Positions 17,178-25,944 of a stretch of 64,000 nucleotides of DNA are shown here, piece after piece. The stretch spans positions 1 through 64,000 of the forward strand of contig JAETSI010000013.1 of assembly GCA_021769725.1 (NCBI GenBank), written 5' to 3'. The notes under the pieces were generated by a model. It saw only the letters and a list, made by a program, of their open reading frames with translations. It was not told the origin of the DNA and ran no database searches. How positions within the stretch are numbered: position 1 is the stretch's first letter; each line of letters starts with the position of its first letter. The position numbers were made by a program, and so were the translations under genes. Source of the DNA: Oscillospiraceae bacterium. GTDB taxonomy: Bacteria > Bacillota > Clostridia > Oscillospirales > Ruminococcaceae.

Positions 17178-18193
17178 AATTCAAAGATCCTTTGTGTAAG
17201 TTTTTTTACAAGTTTAATTGAATCGTTCAAATCGCTCCACTGGATCACACAGCTCGGGGAATGAAGATATCTGCACGGAACGGAAACGGCTATAGTGTGC
17301 ACGCCGCTGCGGCTTGTGTGGATCACTCCTGCATCGTTTCCGCCGGCTATCATAGTTTTTGTCTGACAGGGAATGCCGGATTCCTTTGCTGTCTCAAATG
17401 CCAGACGGTAAAGTTCCCTGTCGTACACGGTGCTTCTGTCCATGAAAGATACAACAGGGCCTTTTCCAAGTGCGCATACACGTTTTGCACCTGAAACTCC
17501 GTCAATGTCGGCGGCTGTAGTGGCTTCGAGGACAACGGCAAAGTCGGGGTCAACGGAAAATGCAGATACTCTTGCGCCCCTGAGACCTATTTCTTCCTGG
17601 ACATTAAAAACAAAATACGTATCATATTCAATATTTTCCCGTATCATTTCTATCATTATTGCGCATCCGGCACGGTCGTCTAAGGCTTTGGATTTAAGAC
17701 GGTCTGCGCCAAGTTCGGTAAATTCGGAGCTGAAATAAACACAGTCGCCGAGTGAAACATATTTTTCAGCTTCTTCCTTGTTTTCAGCGCCGATGTCAAT
17801 GTAGAGACTGTTTATATCCGGAGCTTTTTCACGTTGTTCTTTTGAAAGATTATGAACAGCGGCAGAGCCGACCACGCCGTTAAGTTTTTTTTGACCGACA
17901 CGCACCTGACGTCCTATTACCACGGACGGATCAATTCCTCCCACAGTGCCGAAAAGCAGAGTTCCGTCAGAATTTATTCCGGTGACGATAAGTCCCACCT
18001 CGTCCATATGTGCGCATATCATAAGTTTTTTGCCAGGATTTTTTCTGCCCTTTTTAAAGCAGATAAGATTGCCAAGGTTATCGGTTCGGTAATCGCAGAA
18101 GTCCTTGATCTTGTCAATAATAAGTTCTCTTACAGCCTTTTCATCCCCGGATATTCCGTCGGCAAGGCACAGTTCTTTAAGCAGATCTTTCAT
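17174..18193 (-). CDS. M42 family metallopeptidase (glutamyl aminopeptidase-like), second copy
   Basis: This is a cytoplasmic dinuclear metal aminopeptidase of 339 residues. Metal ligands are visible in ICAHMDEVGLIV (about residues 57-68), KALDDRAGCAIMIE (about 168-181), VFNVQEEIGLRGAR (about 196-209) and the late AGGNDAGVIHTSR region. AGGAGGG for this gene lies at the 3' end of the upstream paralogue, which it follows with no gap. Two adjacent M42 genes probably form a mixed or dual-specificity peptide-trimming set, as in other Firmicutes. Confidence 0.88.
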   Translation of the reverse strand: MKDLLKELCLADGISGDEKAVRELIIDKIKDFCDYRTDNLGNLICFKKGRKNPGKKLMICAHMDEVGLIVTGINSDGTLLFGTVGGIDPSVVIGRQVRVGQKKLNGVVGSAAVHNLSKEQREKAPDINSLYIDIGAENKEEAEKYVSLGDCVYFSSEFTELGADRLKSKALDDRAGCAIMIEMIRENIEYDTYFVFNVQEEIGLRGARVSAFSVDPDFAVVLEATTAADIDGVSGAKRVCALGKGPVVSFMDRSTVYDRELYRLAFETAKESGIPCQTKTMIAGGNDAGVIHTSRSGVHTIAVSVPCRYLHSPSCVIQWSDLNDSIKLVKKLTQRIFEL

Positions 18194-19207
18194 TTAGTTT
18201 CCCTCCTTGATAAATTCCGCCAGAAGTTTTGCAGTCAGTTCAACATCTTTGATGTCAATGATTTCGGCAGGAGTATGCATATTTCTGAGCGGAATGGAAA
18301 CGGTACAGGTTCTTGAACCGCAGCGGCTTACGGAATACTGATCGGCATTTGTAGATGTCAGACCGTTCATGACTTCTGTCTGGAACGATATTTCCGAAGT
18401 TTTTGCCGTTTTGATAAGCTCATTTGAAAGTTCTCTGTCCAGAGACGGAGAAATGCCGATCATAGGGCCTTTGCCGAGATAGCCGCATTTGTTTTCGTCC
18501 TCGGACATAGCATAGGCGAAACTTACATCCACGGCAATGGCAATGTCCGGGTCAAGCTCGTATGCACCGATCTTTGCTCCTCTTTCTCCGAGTTCTTCCT
18601 GAACGGAGAAGATAACTGTCACGTTATATGCAGCAGAGCATCTGTTTAACAGTTCCAGGGTGTAAAGTATTGCCGCAATACCGCAGCGGTCATCGAGAGC
18701 GCCGGAAGTTATTCGTGAGCCGATAAGACTTCTGCATTTTACGTCAAAGGTTATTGTATCGCCCGGCGAAACGATTTTTTCAAGAGCCTCCTTTGGCATT
18801 CCGGCGTCAACAGCGGCTTTATCAAAGGAGATCACTTTGCTGTCGCCGGATGAAAGATGCGGCGGAACCGAGCAGATAACACCGGGCAGATCTTGCTTTC
18901 CGTGGATAATAACAGGCTGAGCCGGCAGGAGACGACGGTCGATACCTCCGAGATTCTGAATTTTTATAAAGCCTTCGTCAGTGATATGTGTTGCTATCAT
19001 ACCGATCTGGTCGATGTGAGCGTCAAGCACGAGGGAGGGGAGTCCGCTGCGGAATTCCCCGAATCTTCCGATAACGTTTCCGTTTTTGATTTCGGCATCG
19101 GGACAGTATTTTTTCAGCATATTCAGTGCAAGTTCGGCGGCAGAGCTTTCGCTGCCCGAAGCACCGGAAGCTTCCGAGAGCTGTACAATAGTATTTTTCA
19201 GATCCAT
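18194..19207 (-). CDS. M42 family metallopeptidase, first copy
   Basis: This 337-residue paralogue of its downstream neighbour carries the same metal motifs: LDAHIDQIGMIATH (about residues 63-76), GALDDRCGIAAILYT, FSVQEELGERGAKIG and a late TSTNADQYSVSRCG. The frame is open to 19330, but that stretch is MITE sequence (core 19235-19431). ATG 19207 with AAAGGA at proper spacing begins at the family start MDLKNTIVQLSEASGASG. It heads a three-gene run with the second M42 peptidase and the GNAT protein. Confidence 0.88.
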   Translation of the reverse strand: MDLKNTIVQLSEASGASGSESSAAELALNMLKKYCPDAEIKNGNVIGRFGEFRSGLPSLVLDAHIDQIGMIATHITDEGFIKIQNLGGIDRRLLPAQPVIIHGKQDLPGVICSVPPHLSSGDSKVISFDKAAVDAGMPKEALEKIVSPGDTITFDVKCRSLIGSRITSGALDDRCGIAAILYTLELLNRCSAAYNVTVIFSVQEELGERGAKIGAYELDPDIAIAVDVSFAYAMSEDENKCGYLGKGPMIGISPSLDRELSNELIKTAKTSEISFQTEVMNGLTSTNADQYSVSRCGSRTCTVSIPLRNMHTPAEIIDIKDVELTAKLLAEFIKEGN

Positions 19208-19230
19208 AATGTAATTCCTTTCATTAATAA

Positions 19231-19435
19231 TATAGGCAACACCGCACAAAGCACGCCTGACGGCTTTGCACGTCATCTGCTGCGCCCGAAGGAAGTGCCC
19301 TTGGGGTACATATTTTCCGTCATCTTGCACAGAAATTTCTTAACATACGACAGTATGCCTTCAAAATTTCTATACAATCTGACGAAAAATCTGACTGCGC
19401 ATCTGCCGCACAATCTTTGTGCGGTGTTGCCTATA
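19231..19435. mobile_element. MITE-like palindromic element, copy 2
   Basis: The 197-bp core (19235-19431) starts GGCAACACCGCACAAAG and ends in its perfect complement, with TATA on both sides (19231-19234, 19432-19435). The interior is strongly self-complementary (GAAATTTC and AAATTTC blocks, GTCA and TGAC blocks). It sits just upstream of the first M42 gene and so lies between that gene and its promoter or forms its leader. Confidence 0.78.
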
Positions 19436-19487
19436 CATTATTTATATTATAACAGATTATTTTGGATTTTTCAAGATATAATAAAAA

Positions 19488-19513
19488 ATCCCCTGCCGTA
19501 TGCAGCAGGGGAT
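19488..19513 (-). terminator. Terminator of the former putP gene
   Basis: ATCCCCTGC (19488-19496) and GCAGGGGAT (19505-19513) form a 9-bp stem. Read on the - strand it is followed by a T6 run, the form of an intrinsic terminator. Confidence 0.8.
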
Positions 19514-19549
19514 CACCAGAACCGGATTACAGTTCCGACAGATTCCGGA

Positions 19550-19843
19550 TCATGTGTTCATTTCAGCTTTGATACTATCGAATTCCTCTGTAATTTCCTT
19601 TCCGGGAGCCGGAGTTACAAGAGAAACGATGATGATTGCGATAAGGGCAGCAACAAATGCCGGGAGAAGTTCATAAATTGCAAATACGCCTCCGAGCTTG
19701 CTGATGCCGAATTTCCAGGCGAATACCATTACTGCGCCTACGCCGATTCCGGCAACAGCGCCGTATTTGTTTGAACGTTTCCAGAAAAGCACTGTGAGCA
19801 TTACAGGTCCGAAAGTTGCGCCGAATCCTGCCCATGATAAACT
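19550..19843 (-). pseudogene. putP: C-terminal remnant of a sodium/proline symporter (PutP)
   Basis: The frame reads SLSWAGFGATFGPVMLTVLF and then WKRSNKYGAVAG, clearly the last part of PutP-type sodium:solute symporters, with two remaining membrane helices and a short acidic tail. The first 370 or so residues are missing. A promoter (19861-19889) and ribosome site AAGGAG (19843-19848) with an ATG at 19835 are intact just upstream, but that ATG is in another frame. The body of the gene therefore seems to have been removed by an internal deletion that left both ends. Confidence 0.8.
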
Positions 19844-19860
19844 CCTTTTCGTTTTTTTTA

Positions 19861-19889
19861 ATTATACACTAAAATTAACGGTACGTCAA
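19861..19889 (-). promoter_or_regulatory. Orphan promoter of the putP remnant
   Basis: On the - strand, TTGACG (19884-19889), 17 bp, TATAAT (19861-19866). It points at the ribosome site and out-of-frame ATG left in front of the symporter fragment. Confidence 0.8.
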
Positions 19890-19920
19890 TATTTTTTAGG
19901 AAATATTTTCATAAAATCTC

Positions 19921-19949
19921 TTGACAAAGTGGGGGCGGTGGTGTATAAT
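19921..19949 (+). promoter_or_regulatory. Promoter of the first GH9 cellulase
   Basis: TTGACA (19921-19926), 17 bp, TATAAT (19944-19949). The predicted leader is only about 50 nt. It lies back to back with the putP promoter. Confidence 0.88.
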
Positions 19950-20005
19950 GTATATGTATAATTATATCCGGACGGTGCTCCGGAATTCAGAGAGGGGTAT
20001 GTAAT

Positions 20006-22432
20006 TTGAAATTCAAGAAATTAACTGCCGCTGTATCGGCTATGGCAATGGCGGCAGGCATGACGGCGTATATGCCGGCGGTAGAGACGGGCTCTCCTGT
20101 TATTTCTGCATCTGCTGAGGCGGTAGATGTTAATTATGCCGAAGCACTTCAGAAATCTATGTTCTTCTATGAAGTACAGCAGGCAGGAAAGCTGCCGGAA
20201 TGGAATCAGGTTTCATGGCGAGCTGATTCCATGATAAAGGAGGACGGTACGCCCTCCGACATTATCGACGGAGGTTGGTTTGACGCAGGAGATCACCTCA
20301 AATTTGCTTTGACAAATGCCTATACGTCATCTGTACTCTCATGGGGACTTATCGAATATAAGGATGCAGTTAAGAAAGCCGGTCTTTACGATCTGTATCT
20401 GCGCAACCTTAAATGGGGTCTTGACTATGTTGCTGCCTGCGACAAAGGTGACAAGGTTATCGGTACGATCGGCGAGGACGGCTTCGACCACGTATGGTAC
20501 GGAAGTCCTGAGGTATACATTAGGAAATTCAACCTCAAGAACCAGACGGAGGAAAGACCTTACGACGAGATCACTAACTGTACTACTATTGCGGAAATGG
20601 CTGCTGCAATGGCAGGAGGATATATCGTATTCAAAGACGAGGATCCCGCTGCTGCCAAGAGTTATCTTGAACATGCTGAAAGTCTCTTTAAGCTTGCAAA
20701 TGATGTGTGGGCTGAAAAAGGAGATGAGGCTAACGACGATCAGGGTGTACAGGGTAAATATTACAATACCAAGAACAATCAGGGAACGGACAATTTCGTT
20801 GATGAGCTGATGTATGCCGCAAACTGGATGTACATGGCTACGGGAGACAAGTCTTATCTTGATCTCTGCGAAGAGAAGTATATCCCGATCTTCCCTAAGG
20901 AATCTCAGTCTACCGACTGGAAATATTCATGGTGCTTCTGCTGGGACGATACGACTCAGGCTGCTGCTCTCCTTTATGCCATAAATACCGGCAAGCAGGA
21001 ATGGATTGACCATGTTTCCCACCATCTCGATTATATGATTGGCGGCTACAACGGCAGAAAGCCGGTAGGCGGATGGACTCCTGACGGTATGACCGTTGTT
21101 GACGGTGCAGGCTGGGGAACTCTCAGATATACGGAAAATGCGGCATGGCTTGCAAAGCTTTCCTGCGACACGATCTTTAAGGATGATTCCGCTCTTTGTA
21201 ACAAATATAATACATGGGCAAAGAAAATGATGGATTACGCTTTCGGTGACAATGATCTCGGTCTCAGCTACGTTGTCGGCATGGGCGAGAAGAATCCCGT
21301 AAATATCCACCATAGAGGTGCATCGGGAATTCATGACGATCACTGGAATTCGCTTGGATTCGAGCCGAGCGATACAGACGACTGGCAGACGGAATACGCC
21401 CACGTTCTTTACGGAGCGCTTGAAGGCGGTCCCAACCCAGACGGTTCTTTCAAGGATGATAACGGTTCGTATGTAAACACTGAGGTTGCTATTGACTATA
21501 ATGCCGGATATACAGCCTGCCTTTGCGCTATGGTTGACGATTACGGCGGAGAGAAGCTTGCCGACTTCCCGCAGGCTGAGAAGCAGAAGTGGGCAGAATG
21601 GCAGATAGGCGCTGTTCTTAACGGCAGCGGCGACAGCTACAGCGAAATCAAGGTATGGGCAATGAATCATACGGCATGGCCGGCACGTGTGGCAAAAAAT
21701 GTTAAATTCCGTTATTATTTTGATGTTTCCGAGGTTCTTGCGGCAGGACTTTCAATTAACGATATAAGCACCAGAATTGGCTCTCAGCAGTATCAGGAGG
21801 GACAGCAGGGTTACGCAACCATATCAGAAAAGCCTGTTAAATATGAGGGGGATCCTACCGGAAATACTTACTATGTAGAAATTACCTTTGAGGACGGCAG
21901 AGCGATCATGCCTACAGGTCAGAGCGAATTCAGAGACGAAGTGCAGTTCAGAGTCTCTATTCCTGATGCTATAGACGGTAAGTCTACGAAGGGAGCCTGG
22001 GATTCCTCAAACGACTGGTCATATGAGGGGGTACAGAGCGGTATAAATCTCAGTGCATCGTCCTACAAGGCAGCTCTCAATGAGCATATCACCATGTATG
22101 TAAATGATATTCTGGTATGGGGTACTGAGCCGGACGGTACAAAGGCTGTTCCGGGCGCTGATCTGGGAATAACTCCTACTCCGAACCCTGATGTGGTATG
22201 GGGTGACGCTGACTGTGACGGTGGGGTTTTCCTGAACGATGCAGTACTTGTAATGCAGGCTATCGGAAATCCTGATGCATATGGCGTAAAAGGTTCTGAA
22301 CCGTCGCATATTACTGAGCGGGGAGTGCTTAATTCTGATGTTTACGAGAATGGAAGCAACCTTACAAATATGGATGCTTTGGCAATTCAGAAGTACCTTT
22401 TGCACCTTATTCCGGAACTTCCCGAGAGCTGA
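20006..22432 (+). CDS. Cellulosomal GH9 endoglucanase with CBM3c and dockerin
   Basis: This secreted enzyme cuts cellulose (808 residues). Order: signal peptide (1 to about 36, ending near ISASAEA), GH9 catalytic domain (about 44-515), family 3c binding module (about 530-705), short linker, type I dockerin (about 729-803). GH9 catalytic features are present: WFDAGDHLKF, NIHHRGASG, and NTEVAIDYNAGY with the acid glutamate. GH9-CBM3c enzymes are usually processive endoglucanases. The start is TTG 20006 behind GAGGGG; the only nearby ATG (19999) is followed at once by a stop. The dockerin (GDADCDG and a second NSDVYENG segment) should bind a scaffoldin cohesin. Confidence 0.93.
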   Translation: MKFKKLTAAVSAMAMAAGMTAYMPAVETGSPVISASAEAVDVNYAEALQKSMFFYEVQQAGKLPEWNQVSWRADSMIKEDGTPSDIIDGGWFDAGDHLKFALTNAYTSSVLSWGLIEYKDAVKKAGLYDLYLRNLKWGLDYVAACDKGDKVIGTIGEDGFDHVWYGSPEVYIRKFNLKNQTEERPYDEITNCTTIAEMAAAMAGGYIVFKDEDPAAAKSYLEHAESLFKLANDVWAEKGDEANDDQGVQGKYYNTKNNQGTDNFVDELMYAANWMYMATGDKSYLDLCEEKYIPIFPKESQSTDWKYSWCFCWDDTTQAAALLYAINTGKQEWIDHVSHHLDYMIGGYNGRKPVGGWTPDGMTVVDGAGWGTLRYTENAAWLAKLSCDTIFKDDSALCNKYNTWAKKMMDYAFGDNDLGLSYVVGMGEKNPVNIHHRGASGIHDDHWNSLGFEPSDTDDWQTEYAHVLYGALEGGPNPDGSFKDDNGSYVNTEVAIDYNAGYTACLCAMVDDYGGEKLADFPQAEKQKWAEWQIGAVLNGSGDSYSEIKVWAMNHTAWPARVAKNVKFRYYFDVSEVLAAGLSINDISTRIGSQQYQEGQQGYATISEKPVKYEGDPTGNTYYVEITFEDGRAIMPTGQSEFRDEVQFRVSIPDAIDGKSTKGAWDSSNDWSYEGVQSGINLSASSYKAALNEHITMYVNDILVWGTEPDGTKAVPGADLGITPTPNPDVVWGDADCDGGVFLNDAVLVMQAIGNPDAYGVKGSEPSHITERGVLNSDVYENGSNLTNMDALAIQKYLLHLIPELPES

Positions 22433-22455
22433 TTTAACTAATTCATTTTGTTTTC

Positions 22456-22481
22456 ATAAGAGGGTAATCTTACCCTCTTAT
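22456..22481 (+). terminator. Terminator of the first GH9 gene
   Basis: ATAAGAGGGT (22456-22465) pairs with ACCCTCTTAT (22472-22481) around a 6-nt loop, followed by a T-rich run. Confidence 0.85.
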
Positions 22482-22558
22482 ATTTTTGAATTATTTGTCA
22501 ATATGCACAATTTTTTTGATGTCACATTGGGATAATGCACGAAATTCCAGAAAAACTC

Positions 22559-22587
22559 TTTACTTTTTTTTCTGGATATAATATAAT
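22559..22587 (+). promoter_or_regulatory. Promoter of the second GH9 cellulase, with structured leader
   Basis: TTTACT (22559-22564), 17 bp, TATAAT (22582-22587). The leader of about 140 nt can form two hairpins: AATGAC with GTCATT (22624-22644), and CAGTG-TATG-CACTG (22665-22678) inside a weaker AACGC/GCGTT pair (22652-22688). A second TATAAT overlaps at 22577, so the exact -10 is uncertain. Confidence 0.6.
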
Positions 22588-22731
22588 AAGATTGATGAAA
22601 AGGAGATAAGTGCAACCCGTCGTAATGACACACTTTTCGTCATTTGTACTAAACGCTATAATCGCAGTGTATGCACTGGCGCTGCGTTATAATTACATTA
22701 TATTTTTAATTTTTCAGGGAGGGTATATTAA

Positions 22732-25700
22732 ATGCATAAGAAATTTTCAAAAGCGATCGTTGCAAGTCTTATGGCAGTATCAATGATCGCTCCAACGGTC
22801 GCCACTGTTGCTCCTATGAGTGTATCAGCTGGTCAGGTTCTTGGTGAAACGTCGTTCACAAATAAGGCGCTGCCTTGGCATACTTGTGAAACATCACCCG
22901 CTAAGCAGGACTTCAGACTTGAAGACGAAGCATTCCACATTACAGTAAAGGTTCCGCTGGGCGGCGAAGAGGCTAAGTGGGATCTTCAGTTCCGTCACAG
23001 AAACCTCAACTTCAAGGCAGGTCATGTTTATAAAGTGAGTTTCAAGGCTAAGGCTAAGAGAAACGGCATGATGCTTAACTCGAAGATCGGTAGCATTGAC
23101 GGTAATGATGAATATTTTGAACTTGACGGAAATTCAAATGATATGCACATGGGACCTCATATGGGCGGTCAGTGGGGCAGCCCCGTTAAGCTGACTACAT
23201 CTTATCAGGAGTTCTCCGGTACTTTTACTCCAACTCAGGATCTTGAAGGTGTTGAGTGGGCATTCCATTATGCAAAAGATAACATTAGACAGCAAGGCGA
23301 CGCTCAGGTAGGCGACGAGCTTTGGTTTGACGATATGTCCATAGTTTGTACGACCTGCAATGACTGCGATTCGGATCCTTCCAACTCATACGGCGCAACA
23401 AACCGTGATTACGGCGCTAACTTCTCAGAAGAAACAAAGAGACAGGTTCTCAAGGACGGCAAGAATGTTAACTTCGTTTCCGTAAACCAGGTTGGTTATT
23501 ATCCGAATCTGTCTAAGGTGGCTGTTCTCGGCGATAACCAGGGTGACGTTCTGCCTAACGCTACAAAGATCAATCTTAGCGGCTCATATGGATTTGACGT
23601 ATGCGACGCTGCTACAGGCAAGGCTGTATGGACAGGAACATCTTCTGCTCCTCAGAAAGATGCAGACTCTGCCGACAGCATCTGCAAACTTGACTTCTCT
23701 GAGTTCGATACTCCTGGCAGATACTATATCCAGATTCAGGGAGAGGACTGGAGATCGTTCGAGTTCAATATCGGCGACAACATCTACTATGATGAGAGCC
23801 ATAATATTCTTACAAATGCAATGAACTATTTCTATCAGAACCGTTCCGGTATTGATATTGAAGATAAATACTGTACGTCAGGCGGTTCAGACGGCAAGGG
23901 TACAGGAATGGGTCATAAGGGCGGTCATAAGACCGATACGGCTGCAATTCAGAAGATCTGGAAGAACGAGTATGCTAGTATAGACGAGGCAACCGGTACT
24001 TATAAGTCAGGTACTCTTACTGCAAACGGCGGTTGGTACGATGCCGGCGACCATGGTAAATATGTAGTAAACGGCGGTATCTCAATCTGGACACTCCAGA
24101 ATATGTACGAGAGAGCAATTCTTCAGGAAGGCTATAAAGGAAAGTTTGATGATAATTCCGGCACTGTTGTAATTCCCGAGGCAGGAAACAAGGTTCCCGA
24201 CGTTCTTGATGAAGCAGCTGTTGAGCTTGACTGGATCGCTCAGATGAAGGTCGTTTCAAGCGACAGCGCATGGGGTCAGTACGATGGTCTCTATTATCAC
24301 AAGCTCCACGACCATAAATGGACAGGACTGGCTACAAGACCTTGGGACTATGAAACAGAGTGGGAAACTACCCGTATCGTAAAGCCTCCGACGTTTGCAG
24401 CTACACTTAACTATGCTGCTTGTGCAGGTCAGGCTGCAAGACTCTGGCAGGATTATGACAGTTCTAAGGCTCAGAATTACCTCACAACAGCTGTTGAGGC
24501 ATTCAAGGCATATGAAAAGCACTTCTATGAGTATGACGATACAAAGACAACACATCCTACACTGAATTGCGAATGCACTAAGGAAGAAATCAGAGAGGAT
24601 TCACTCTATGCTCCTATGTGGCAGGCAAAGGGCGGCGGACCTTACGGCGATAACAATGTAAAGGACGACGCATACTGGGCAGCTTGCGAAATCTACCTTT
24701 CCGCTAAGGCTATGGGCGATGACGCTACAGCAGCAGAGTTCAAGAAGATCATTGACGAGTCTGATTACGCTTACACCTGCAACACAGCTATGGTAGGCGG
24801 CGAGAATAAAGACGGTTCATTTACATCCTTTAACTGGGGAAATACAGCTTCCGCAGGTACACTCTCACTGGCACTCCACAGCGAAGCACTTGATTCTTCT
24901 GAGACTTCAAAGGTTCAGGCAGCTATCAAGCAGGCTGCTGATGATTATATTAAGTGTGAAAGCGATCAGGGTTACGGTATTCCTTATAAGGCACCTGCAG
25001 AAGCTTACAATGACCCGAACAACCTCGATCCTGATATTTGGATCAAGGGTTACGAGTGGGGTTCAAACTCCATGGTAATCAACAACTGTATCGTTATGGC
25101 TTACGCTTACGATATTGACAAGGATATCAAGTACATGAACGGCGTGGCAAAGGGTCTTGACTATCTCTTTGGTACAAACCCGCTTTCATTCTCTTTTGTA
25201 ACAGGCTACGGTACTTACATGGAGAAGAATCCTCACCACAGATACTGGTCTTATGAGCTTGACAAGACTCTGCCTATGGCTCCTGACGGAATTCTTTCCG
25301 GTGGTCCTAACGCAGGTCTCCAGGATCCTTATGTACGTGCTCTTGCTTTCGTTCCTGGCGATCCTGAAAATCCGTCACAGAGATGTTTCGTTGACTCAAT
25401 CGAAGCATGGTCTACAAACGAGGTTACAATCAACTGGAACGCACCTCTTGCTTGGATTGCATCATTCATGCAGGATGAAGCAGCTGATGCAACCGGAGAT
25501 CCTGATAAGGTTCTTTGGGGTGACGCTAACTGCGACGGTAAGGTTCTCCTGAACGATGCTGTACTTGTTATGCAGGCTATTGGTAACCCGGATGTTTATG
25601 GTGAAAACGGTTCAGATCCTTCACACATTACAGCTCAGGGTATCAAGAACGCTGACGTTTACGAGAACGGCACACTGCTTACAAACAATGACGCTCTTCA

Positions 25701-25761
25701 GATCCAGAAGTACCTTGTTAATCTTGTTGCTTCACTTGATCCCAAAGATTTCGTAAAGTAA
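22732..25761 (+). CDS. Cellulosomal GH9 enzyme with CBM4, Ig-like domain and dockerin
   Basis: This secreted 1009-residue enzyme has the CbhA/CelK-type order: signal peptide (1 to about 33), CBM4-type module (about 36-210), a Cys-rich linker, an Ig-like CelD_N domain (about 248-345), GH9 catalytic domain (about 350-915) and type I dockerin (about 925-1003). Catalytic features include GGWYDAGDHGKYV, KNPHHRYW and SIEAWSTNEVTINWNAPLAW. Family members with this layout are often cellobiohydrolases; here the activity is inferred. The dockerin is nearly the same as in the upstream enzyme, so both should dock to the same cohesins. It has its own promoter and terminator. Confidence 0.93.
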   Translation: MHKKFSKAIVASLMAVSMIAPTVATVAPMSVSAGQVLGETSFTNKALPWHTCETSPAKQDFRLEDEAFHITVKVPLGGEEAKWDLQFRHRNLNFKAGHVYKVSFKAKAKRNGMMLNSKIGSIDGNDEYFELDGNSNDMHMGPHMGGQWGSPVKLTTSYQEFSGTFTPTQDLEGVEWAFHYAKDNIRQQGDAQVGDELWFDDMSIVCTTCNDCDSDPSNSYGATNRDYGANFSEETKRQVLKDGKNVNFVSVNQVGYYPNLSKVAVLGDNQGDVLPNATKINLSGSYGFDVCDAATGKAVWTGTSSAPQKDADSADSICKLDFSEFDTPGRYYIQIQGEDWRSFEFNIGDNIYYDESHNILTNAMNYFYQNRSGIDIEDKYCTSGGSDGKGTGMGHKGGHKTDTAAIQKIWKNEYASIDEATGTYKSGTLTANGGWYDAGDHGKYVVNGGISIWTLQNMYERAILQEGYKGKFDDNSGTVVIPEAGNKVPDVLDEAAVELDWIAQMKVVSSDSAWGQYDGLYYHKLHDHKWTGLATRPWDYETEWETTRIVKPPTFAATLNYAACAGQAARLWQDYDSSKAQNYLTTAVEAFKAYEKHFYEYDDTKTTHPTLNCECTKEEIREDSLYAPMWQAKGGGPYGDNNVKDDAYWAACEIYLSAKAMGDDATAAEFKKIIDESDYAYTCNTAMVGGENKDGSFTSFNWGNTASAGTLSLALHSEALDSSETSKVQAAIKQAADDYIKCESDQGYGIPYKAPAEAYNDPNNLDPDIWIKGYEWGSNSMVINNCIVMAYAYDIDKDIKYMNGVAKGLDYLFGTNPLSFSFVTGYGTYMEKNPHHRYWSYELDKTLPMAPDGILSGGPNAGLQDPYVRALAFVPGDPENPSQRCFVDSIEAWSTNEVTINWNAPLAWIASFMQDEAADATGDPDKVLWGDANCDGKVLLNDAVLVMQAIGNPDVYGENGSDPSHITAQGIKNADVYENGTLLTNNDALQIQKYLVNLVASLDPKDFVK

Positions 25762-25807
25762 TAATATGAAATACAAGTATGATCTTCAGATCATGATTTA
25801 AAGATAT

Positions 25808-25847
25808 AATGCACTTTCTTTGCTTCGGCACAGAGGGTGCATTTTTC
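25808..25847 (+). terminator. Terminator of the second GH9 gene
   Basis: AATGCAC (25808-25814) pairs with GTGCATT (25837-25843); the inner stem closes on a TTCG tetraloop, and a T5 run follows. A smaller hairpin (ATGATC/GATCAT) lies about 20 bp before it. Confidence 0.85.
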
Positions 25848-25855
25848 TGTAAAAC

Positions 25856-25906
25856 AATGTCAAGAACTTAAGCTGGGACGGTGTCTCCGCTTAAGTTCTT
25901 GACATT
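25856..25906. repeat. 51-bp near-perfect palindrome (transposon-end-like repeat)
   Basis: AATGTCAAGAACTTAAGC (25856-25873) and its exact complement (25889-25906) enclose 15 bp that can also fold (GGGAC with GTCTC). It has no T run and so is not a simple terminator. A related half-copy with GGGAC..GTC..CTTAAGTT..TTGACAT lies at 60267-60301, showing it is a dispersed element. Confidence 0.7.
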
Positions 25907-25914
25907 AATAATAA

Positions 25915-25938
25915 ACCGCACATCGTACAATGTGCGGT
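25915..25938 (-). terminator. Terminator of the YfhO operon
   Basis: ACCGCACAT (25915-25923) and ATGTGCGGT (25930-25938) form a 9-bp stem; the - strand continues with TTTATTATT. It directly follows the YfhO stop codon. Confidence 0.85.
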
Positions 25939-25944
25939 ATCTGA

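Noticed and set aside
19208..19330. N-terminal extension of the first M42 peptidase
   Set aside because: The extension is mostly MITE sequence; ATG 19207 has the ribosome site and the family start.
18857..19774. 305-codon + frame opposite the M42 gene, MITE and putP remnant
   Set aside because: It is antisense to three well-supported features and its product has no recognisable domain.
20927..21670. 247-codon - frame inside the first GH9 gene
   Set aside because: Antisense shadow of a clear GH9 catalytic domain.
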